A stretch of DNA of 64,000 bases. Source: Lotus japonicus. Taxonomy: Eukaryota; Streptophyta; Magnoliopsida; Fabales; Fabaceae. Of this stretch, positions 56,706 through 64,000 are shown piece by piece (the stretch's first letter is position 1; every line of letters starts with the position of its first letter). The stretch covers positions 21,141,304 through 21,205,303 of the forward strand of contig NC_080046.1 in assembly GCF_012489685.1 (NCBI RefSeq). The letters run 5' to 3'. The notes beneath the pieces are model-generated. The model was not told the DNA's origin. It saw only the letters and a list, made by a program, of their open reading frames with translations, and did not search any database. Position numbers and translations under genes: made by a program.

Positions 56706-58840
56706 TCAAGCCAGGTTCTCGTTGTTGGCGTTGTTGCCCTGGCTTGTCCCAGCTTGAGGATCTTCCTTCCCTTGATCCTCATTCCTGTGCTGCTCATTCC
56801 CATCCTCACCATCTTCTTCAGGCTCACTCTCATCATTGAATTGGGGAAGGAGATCGAGGCTAATGTCATCATCACCAACTACTTGACCATCCTTGATCTC
56901 CTTCAGCCACCCAATGCGGGAAAGATCAAAGCCCGGCTCAACTACACTGATCTGCTCTTTGGCCGCCAGAAAGCCTTGAGCATATTGGAGAGAAGCACGC
57001 CCTAGGATGGAAGCATTCAGGCGATCATGTTTCTTCTCCAACTTTTGATATTTGGCTTGAATGGCAGTGTGCTTGTCATTTATGGCTTCTTTAAGAGACT
57101 TGGTCTTTTGAAGAAGCAGGTCCGAAGCAGCCAAGTCTTCAGTTAATTTCGCACACTTCTCCTCAGCAGATTTCAGCTTGTTGTTGGCGGTCTCAGCATC
57201 AGTTTTAGCCTGTTCATAGGCTGCCTTGTAATCAGCTACCTTCTTCTCAAAACGGTTTTTGGCTGAGATCAACTCTTTCACACACTGAGCCATTCCCGCT
57301 ACAGTACTGGCGGCAGAAAGCGCGTGATGGATCGCCATGGAAGCAATGTTGGGGGGACCTTGACCGGAAATGTCCTTGTGAATCCGGTTGTCAAAAGTAC
57401 GGGTCATGAATTCCAGCCCATTGAAGTGAGGATCCGACAAGCTCAGCAAGGGGGGAGGAGCTTCGCCACCAATGGCTGAACTAGGGCCAGCCTGGCCAAA
57501 TGGAGTTGATGGGCGGTTGATCAGCGTGCTTGGATCTTGTTGAGGGGGCGGGACATTGTCATGTCCCTTCTTTTTCTCAGCTGGACGAGTTTTTGAATCA
57601 AGAGTTGATTGGTGGAGAGGCTTACCACCAGCAGCACTTGAAGTTTTTTGACGTTTAGGGTCCCTGACGTTGTCAGAACCCGAGGTACCTTCATTCTTCT
57701 TCTTCTGCTCAGTTTCGGCGGCCCTCTTTTTCGCCGCCGCAGCAGACTGGGCGAGGTACTCCTTCATCTTGAGTGGGTTCGCGTCAACCTTGCCTTTTCC
57801 CATCGTAGCTGTACGGAAAACATCAATTAGACGAGATACATGAACAAAAAGAAAAAGAAGTTACGTACAAAGATTATAAACTTACTAAAAAATTGATTTA
57901 AAGTGCCGGACTTCGACGCCTCAATCAAGTCATGACCGGAAATTACTGGTAGTGTGCGGAGGTAATCGGCGACGCCTTGTTCAGATTCATCCAAGGCGTC
58001 GTATGAAACAGATATTTTTCGGCGAGGGTTCTTTGTCCAGTAAAAAGGGAAGAGGGGGTTATTGTCAGAATCTCGGAACAAGTTCTTTATTTCGGGCGAC
58101 TCCACAACTTTAAAGTATTTCTTCTGCCATACTTTGTAATGGCTTTTAAGGGCGGTAAACCGACTCATGTTCTTACGGGCTAATAGTGGAACCCATTTCA
58201 CAGAAGTAGGTTTAGTGGTGACTGATTTATAGAAAAGGAAGAACAAGGGATAGGTTGGAGTGAAACTCAAGTGTTCACAAAGAATTTCAAAGCAGCGGAG
58301 GAAACCCCAGGCGTTGGGCTGGAGTTGGCAAGGCGCCACATTCAGAAAAGAAAGAACGTGACATATAAACGGCGAGAAAGGAAGTTTAATGTTTAAATCT
58401 AAGAAGAAATAGCCATAAACAAAGAAAAAATCGGGCGATCCATCGTCTGGTTCTTTACGCAACAGAACACAGTCATCTTCGCCACATGGGAGGACATTCA
58501 ACAGATGATCTTCATTATTCGAGGTGGCGGGATCTATCTTCGTGAACCCTTGAGCAGAAATTCGAAGCGAACTAATGCTCCCAACGCTGCTCCAGATAGA
58601 ATGCAACAGACATTTATCTTCAACTAAATGCACGTCAGAGCGCCATTCAGGTGAAGACAAATCTCCATTAGAGGAGAGAATTGAGTCTACAGAGCCGGCG
58701 GGACCGGAATCATCATGGGTAGAAGGCGAGGAATGAATTTCAATTATAGAGGGGGCGACAACTTCCTCCTCCGTGGAGGGTGAAGAAAGTTCTAGGGAAG
58801 AAAGGCTAGCGTTTGGTAAAGACATGCGAGGCAGTTTCAT
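56706..58840 (-). CDS. Antisense two-exon gene of the gypsy element ('putative gypsy type transposon' domain plus coiled coil)
   Basis: On the strand opposite gag-pol, exon 1 runs 58840-57886 and exon 2 runs 57808-56706. The 77-bp intron has a consensus donor (GTAAG, 57885-57881) and acceptor (CAG, ending at 57809), and splicing keeps one frame of about 685 codons. Exon 1 has an acidic Ser-rich N-terminus and a region resembling the PF04195-type domain ('WGFLRCFEILCEHLSFTPTY', 'FKVVESPEIKNLF'). Exon 2 has a Lys-rich segment ('KKRAAETEQKKKNE', 'DPKRQK') that could be nuclear-targeting, a long coiled coil of Ala/Lys/Glu, and an acidic Asn/Glu-rich tail. A TATA box lies about 280 bp upstream. 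Antisense genes at this place are known in Grande/Retand-type elements; their role is unknown. Confidence 0.72.
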
Positions 58841-59116
58841 AAAAAGAAGATGAACAGAGTTAAAAGAAGAAAGAAGATGAACAGAGTCAGAGAAAAAAGA
58901 AGTAAACGAAGAGTCTCAAGAAAGAGAAAAACTAACCAGAGGGAGAACCGTGAATTTGAGAAAGGAGAACGTCGGCGATAGGGGAGCACCGCGCAATGAC
59001 GACGGCCGGAGGAAGAAAAGGTTCACCGGAGTTCAAAGAAGAGAATGAAAGCTGCGGTGAAAAGGGTTTTCAGAGCAAAAGTTTTAAGAAAGTGAAAAAT
59101 GAAAAGTGAAAAGGGG

Positions 59117-59125
59117 ATTTTATAG
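59117..59125 (-). promoter_or_regulatory. TATA box for the antisense gypsy gene
   Basis: CTATAAAAT on the minus strand, within CTCTCTATAAAATCCCC, about 280 bp upstream of the ATG at 58840. It would give a 5' leader of roughly 250 nt. It lies outside the LTR, so the antisense gene would have its own promoter. Confidence 0.55.
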
Positions 59126-59477
59126 AGAGAAAGGAAGAGAGAGAATGAGTGGGGGAAGATCGTGGGATCGTGGGATTTGAAATTCGAAAAGTTAGGAAGC
59201 GAAAAGACATTACTCCTCGAGACGCGCAACTGAAGATTGCATTTATAACAAATGATGACGAAATCCCGGAAAATAAGGATACGTGCGTCAGTTGAAAAGA
59301 CGTGGTTGGCGGTTATGATTAATGGCGACATATCTTTGAAACGGCAACAAAGGTGGCGAAGCGTGAAAATGGCGATGTAACAACGAAGGTAAAATGGCGA
59401 TGAACGAATAAACAATAGCGGCGAACTACTAGGTAACATGATGAAGACATTTCAACTCTCTACTCGAGTCTCATGTC

Positions 59478-59488
59478 TTGGGGGCATG
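59478..59488 (+). other. Polypurine tract of the gypsy element
   Basis: TTGGGGGCATG immediately precedes the 3' LTR, at the position expected for plus-strand priming. The tract is short and ends in CATG. Confidence 0.55.
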
Positions 59489-59864
59489 TGGACTGGGCGG
59501 GACATAAAGAAGATTATGTCCCGCCCAAAATGAACAAATAATCATTGAAGATAGCCATGGCGGGAAAGGCAACATGACGAGCTTCATTGCCCTCCCTTAG
59601 GTGATGGACCCACAAGCCAGCTGGAAGATTCCTTTGGATTTGTCTTATATGTACGGGGATTTGGGCCCTGATTGTCAGGCCCAAATATAGGAAAGATCCA
59701 TATCATGACCACCCCCTCTATAAAAGGGGAGGTCATCCACTTGTACGAAACCAACTTTTTCAGCATTAATGAGAATATTCCTTTTATGGTAGTTTTGCTA
59801 TTTTAGTGCTCTGCTAGGGTTTACTTTTTGTCTCTCTTACATAAGCTTGCCCTAGTACAGAACA
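59489..59864 (+). repeat. 3' LTR of the young gypsy element
   Basis: 376 bp, with no difference seen from the 5' LTR, including the 12-bp palindrome near its 5' edge. It is followed by the TSD GGTGT. Confidence 0.95.
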
Positions 59865-60210
59865 GGTGTACATAAGAAAGGAAAGGTTCTAGAACAAAGG
59901 AAATTCAAACTCCAACCTAGAGGGGATGATCCATTTCAAGTGCTGAGAAGATCAATGACAATGCCTACAAGATAGAACTTCCCGGTGAGTATAACATAAA
60001 CTCAACTTTTAATGTGGCTGATTTGTCTCTCTTTGATGCAGATGGTGGAGACTTTGATGTGAGGTCAAATCCTCTTCAAGAGAGAGAGGAAATGATGAGG
60101 AAAAGATCAAGGGCAAGGACCAAGGGGAACTTAAGGGACTTGGAGGAACAATGACGAGGTCCAGAACCAAAAAGACCAAAAAGAGGCTCTTCAGCAAGTT
60201 TTGGCAACAA
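59865..60210 (+). pseudogene. Old gypsy element, integrase C-terminal region (right part)
   Basis: It continues the coding text broken at 50341. In mixed frames one reads a 'VHIRKERF'-type piece and, further on, the end of Pol leading into Lys/Arg-rich sequence ('TRSRTKKTKK' near 60150). Frameshifts and stops are frequent, so the host element was dead before or soon after the young element entered. Confidence 0.6.
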
Positions 60211-61130
60211 TTCTTGAAGTTGGAGTCAATTTGGAAGATGTGAAGCTCAAATTAGTTAATTGTCTCATGGCAAATGAAAAGAAGGGGCGAACCATGGAGG
60301 CTGAGTTATGTTGAATAAAGGCCCAAATGAGAGTAAGAGTGGCAGCCAAATTCCTTGTGAATTGCTCCGCTGAGACTGTTTGTTTTAATTTGAAGTTGTT
60401 AAGTCCAATAAAGCCTAAACCATCAAGGGTTGATTTCGGCCTATGCAACTGATGGGGAGGGCGACATGGCGTGAATGAGACTTCTTAAGGCTTAGAATTT
60501 CAGTTTCCATTGGGGTTATTCAGCACCATGAATTTCCATCATTGGAGTTAATGCTTTGTCTTGTTTTTTAATGTAATAATGGTCCAACCATTAAGGCTTT
60601 CATTCAGCCTTTGTAGCTGATGATGAGGAGCCAATTAGTGTCTTAAAGAGTTAGTTTTCCAGTTACAAGTAGGAATAATTGGCTCCATGAATTAGTCTTT
60701 CCAGGAATAATAGTGTCTTATTGTCTTGTGTCAAGTTTGTAACCAAGAAAGCACAATGGCAGGCACCTTATAAGCTGCGCCCTCTTTCCTTGTTGAACAC
60801 ATCATGAATTTTTTTTTGAGTTTTCAAATTCAATTCTTGAGAGTGATTCTCTTGTTTCTTGAGTGATTCAAGAAAATTGACTCGGCAAAGGATTGTCATC
60901 TCTTTTGTGTGACGTCTTCACCTTCCATTTCATGAAGACGTACTCCTTCCTTACCACTTTCAGCCCTAGCACGTTACAAGACCATCACCTTCCTTTATTT
61001 TCTGTGCTTTTTCTGGCAAAGACCAATTCCTAGGCAATCCCTTTCAGCCCTTGAATCTTCTTAGGGCATATCAAAGGTCGAAAATTCATGATATTTAAGT
61101 CTAGCCAATTAAACTTGCCCTTTAGCCTCT
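60211..61130 (+). mobile_element. 3' region and probable LTR of the old gypsy element
   Basis: Downstream of the pol remnant the sequence is non-coding. A TATA-like CCTTATAAGCTGC near 60768 followed by CT-rich leader-like sequence suggests an LTR. 'AATTAGTCTTTCCAGGAATA' and 'GTCTTATTGTCTTGTGTC' lie upstream of it. Precise LTR ends were not found. Confidence 0.4.
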
Positions 61131-62990
61131 ACACAATAAGGTAGAGGTGCTCCACTTATCTTTTGCAACTCATCGTTTATTTCTTCCCAAATTGTTGTCT
61201 TAAATGTTGAACTTTGCAACTGCCCCTTTTACACCAGATTATAAATTATTTCAACGAATGCCTTTGTGTTTTGGTTTGTCCATTCGATGGTCTCTCCCTT
61301 CTTACTTTTTCCTCCCTATCTTATGCAAATAATTTCATATTAAACCAATACACTAATGATTTTTTAATGATTTTTTTCATCCAATAGACAACAAAGCATA
61401 CTAATATATCAAATCATACCGACGCCGCAATGAAAATATTTCAGTTAACAATAGCAAAGCAAGGAAAAAATGAGACAATAATACCAAACCATCAGATCTA
61501 TAGCATGTTCAGTACATGACCTCTGGTATTTACATCGGCCTAAAAATCAACTTCTTAAATTTCAAGTCTGTATTATACCCATGATTAATGTTTCACAGCT
61601 ATTGGCAATAATCCACTGGAAATATTTGAGTGACTAATGAATTTCAAAACATTGCTCAATGACAACATGACTCTTTTAGAAACACAATTTTCCTCTCAAA
61701 ATAGATGGGAAGGCACAGCACCCAAATAAACGTGCGTGAAATCGAGCAGTACTGCAGAGGTCACACCATCAAATATACACATTCCAGGTAACACTTGAGC
61801 AGATTCAAAATTATAATGTGCAGACTTCTACTGCAACTCTCAATAGAACAGTACTGCAGAGGTCACACCATCATAATTCTTTTTTCAGACAACACAACAT
61901 TATTCAATCAGACATAACATAACACACTAAGCCTATAGGAGAGTTTCTGCTCACTTCATAAATGGGTTTGATGGATTACATACAAAGGTGGTGAGAAACT
62001 TTTAATTCAGTTTTGAGATGAATAATTTGACAGTGAGACATAGACTAACAATACCTAAACTAAATAGCCCACAGATATAAAGATATTGATTGCATAAAAA
62101 AATGAAAGGCATGTGATTTGAAATTGATTGCATAAGAAAAGAAAAACATGTGTTAAGACTGCCTTAAAATATTTTCCTGGCCAAGAAAATAGAAACCCCC
62201 AGGATAAACATTAACTGTCGACTAAAGCTATGGAAAACATCTTTGTGGAATGGTTTATGAAATATGGAAAATAGTCAAAGAGAATGATCTCATATTAGTC
62301 CAGTGTCTGATATGTTCATCAAACTCCAACCTTCCAGTCCACCACTAGATCTGTAACAAAACAAACAAGCTCCCTAACCCAAAGAAACATTAGAAGAAAA
62401 AGGGGAACACAAACAGGAAAATAAATTGTGGCCACAGGTTTAGTAGGGAGAACGTATATGCGATCACATATTTGAAGAGAAGGTCCATTCGTTATAACAG
62501 TGAGACAGTTAAATAGTTCAAATAAAATCACACTATGGCCTTCAAAATGCTAAATTAATCTCATAAATGGCATTAATTTGAGGTGAAGTAGTTAAGATTC
62601 TCGACCAGATAACAAAGTTTACTATCATGTAAAAAGTTCACAACCTCTTAACTTACATGCACCCTTTAGGCTGTGCCAACTACTCAATTTCTCTTAATGA
62701 TCTAAATATGAGAACAGGAGAACCCAAAGACGTTCAGATTTCTCAACCCAAAAATATTGGCAGCAGATTGGAGAGACTGCTAGGACATGGACAAAGCTGC
62801 AACTAGTTGTCATCATCATAGTCCAATATGTGGTGCAGAGGCAAAGCTTGAAGGACGTATCTAAAATAGTGAATATTGTAACATGCTTCCAGAAAATATT
62901 TGTCTAAACTATCATGAGAAGGACCCTGCTAAATGTGACCCCATATTTTCCAAACAGGTAGCACAAACTCAACTGAGAAGTTTCTCAGGA
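61131..62990. other. Intergenic DNA, 3' side of the PPR gene
   Basis: AT-rich sequence. The word CAGTACTGCAGAGGTCACAC with the following ATCA occurs at about 61748 and 61851, a short direct repeat. Some of 62500-62990 may be 3' UTR or downstream intron of the PPR gene. No other gene is visible. Confidence 0.4.
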
Positions 62991-64000
62991 TTACCTCTCT
63001 CTCAAACTTATGCTCTTACGCTTCTGACTTATAGCATAACGTCTTGCCATGGCAGGATTATAGAATTTCCTCATATGATCTGAGAGCTTATGAATGGCAT
63101 GAAGATCACCAAGATCTGAAAGTTGGATCAAAAAGGAATCAAACTTTTTATAAGGCAATTTTATTCCCTTGTTTATCACTTCTTCTAAAAGAGAACAAGC
63201 TTCTTCTGTTTTATTGCAGTTAAATAGCCCCTCGATCATCACGCAATATGTGTCAGTGTCCAGATTGCAGCCCCTCTTTTCCATTTCCTGCCAAGTCTCA
63301 AATGCCCCATCAGGATCATCCATCTCAAAAAACATTGAGATCAGCATATTGTAAGTCTGGACACTAGGGATACATCTCAATTCAATCATTCTTCCATATA
63401 GTTTAAGGGCTTCCTCAGACTTTTTATTGTCACAAAGGACCCTGAGGAAACAATTATAAGTAACAATATCAGGTGGGTAACCTTTGTTTCCCATCTCTTC
63501 CAAGAACTTGTAAGCTTCATCTATCTTTCCACACAAACACACTCCTTCAATTATATCCTTGTATGTTGTGACATCAGGAAGACAACCACTGCTGATCATA
63601 TACCCCATAAGTTTAAAACATTCCTCCATTCTATCATTTTGAGCAAGAGTGACAATCATAATTGCATAAGTCTTGGCAGTGGGAGATGATATGGTTGAAC
63701 CTTTTGTCCTCATGAACTCAAAAAGATCCACTGCCTCTGTAATCATTCCTGCTTTGCAGTAGGTATCAAGGGCTGTGTTATATGTGAAATTGTCAGGCCT
63801 ATGACCCAGTTGAATCATTTCTTCCAGCAATTTCATTCCTCTAGTTGGGCTTCTAACTCTACACCACCCGAAAACCAATATATTATATGTTTCTGCATTA
63901 GTGTTGATTATCTTTCTCATTTTCTTATATAGCCCTTCAGCATACTCAACCAAGCAACACTTGCAAAGTGCATCCAACAGCAAGTTAAATGCATTTATTT
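62991..64000 (-). CDS. P-class pentatricopeptide-repeat protein, C-terminal part (gene continues beyond the window)
   Basis: A continuous minus-strand frame from the window edge to a stop at 62991-62993, about 336 codons. It is open through the edge; no start codon is evident in the window. It contains about eight to nine 35-residue PPR motifs with the usual 'TYNILVFGWCR', 'TYNTALDTYCKAG', 'TYNCFLRVLCD' and 'TYNMLISMFFEM' helix starts. There is no E or DYW extension; it ends in a Lys/Arg/Ser-rich tail, so it is P-class. Such proteins bind organellar RNA in mitochondria or plastids. Which organelle cannot be judged without the N-terminus. Confidence 0.92.
   Translation of the reverse strand, partial: INAFNLLLDALCKCCLVEYAEGLYKKMRKIINTNAETYNILVFGWCRVRSPTRGMKLLEEMIQLGHRPDNFTYNTALDTYCKAGMITEAVDLFEFMRTKGSTISSPTAKTYAIMIVTLAQNDRMEECFKLMGYMISSGCLPDVTTYKDIIEGVCLCGKIDEAYKFLEEMGNKGYPPDIVTYNCFLRVLCDNKKSEEALKLYGRMIELRCIPSVQTYNMLISMFFEMDDPDGAFETWQEMEKRGCNLDTDTYCVMIEGLFNCNKTEEACSLLEEVINKGIKLPYKKFDSFLIQLSDLGDLHAIHKLSDHMRKFYNPAMARRYAISQKRKSISLRER

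Larger units (their letters stand above)
50347..59864 (+). mobile_element. Young, apparently intact Ty3/gypsy Tat-lineage retrotransposon
   Basis: Flanked by a perfect TSD GGTGT (50342-50346 and 59865-59869). The two 376-bp LTRs (50347-50722 and 59489-59864) show no difference on direct comparison, so the insertion is very recent. A TGGCGCC primer site follows the 5' LTR. A single uninterrupted gag-pol ORF carries the dual RNase H typical of Tat/Ogre elements. A long region between pol and the 3' LTR encodes a spliced antisense gene. The element lies inside an older gypsy element. Everything visible is compatible with an autonomous copy. Confidence 0.94.

Overview
The window is repeat-rich nuclear DNA of a dicot plant, most likely a legume; the species call is only an impression from the style of the repeats. 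It holds three host loci: a duplicated single-exon photosystem II gene (PSBY, 5830-6444 and 27351-27968, both +), a three-exon very-long-chain 3-oxoacyl-CoA reductase gene (KCR1, 43569 down to 41460, -), and the 3' part of a P-class pentatricopeptide-repeat gene that runs off the right edge (62991-64000, -). Most of the rest is transposable elements, many with termini and target-site duplications (TSDs) readable by eye.

1-5.8 kb: a decayed PIF/Harbinger transposon (nuclease and Myb/SANT-like remnants), a gypsy LTR fragment and layered MITEs. 5.8-28 kb: the two PSBY copies, once about 2.1 kb apart, now split by a 17.9-kb Ty1/copia Sirevirus-type element (7193-25088, TSD GTTGG). It carries gag, pol, a 3' envelope-like ORF and a separate antisense coiled-coil ORF with its own TATA box. 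Inside it sits a younger relative (14176-19216, TSD GATGG) whose LTRs look identical, but which has lost almost all of pol and the Gag zinc knuckle. Two near-identical hAT-type elements, in opposite orientation, lie in the 5' LTR and just beyond the 3' LTR.

29.4-33.5 kb: a 4.15-kb solo LTR (TSD CCCTA). 34-35.2 kb: MITEs. 35.5-40.8 kb: a Helitron with both ends recognisable and decayed helicase and RPA-like remnants. 41.4-43.6 kb: KCR1. 44.1-48.9 kb: a MITE with a GGT-rich core that received two solo LTRs (TSDs GTGTG and TTGGT), one of which carries another MITE.

50.2-61 kb: an old gypsy element, broken in its integrase C-terminal region by a young, apparently intact Tat-lineage Ty3/gypsy element (50347-59864, TSD GGTGT). 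The young element has 376-bp LTRs that look identical, one uninterrupted 1816-codon gag-pol ORF with dual RNase H, and a two-exon antisense gene of about 685 codons with a TATA box.

The host genes are not functionally linked: PSBY acts in thylakoids, KCR1 in fatty-acid elongation at the ER, and the PPR protein probably in organelle RNA metabolism. The most interesting biology is in the retroelements: a mobile pol-less derivative, antisense genes with core promoters in two unrelated lineages, and repeated insertion into GGT-rich islands.
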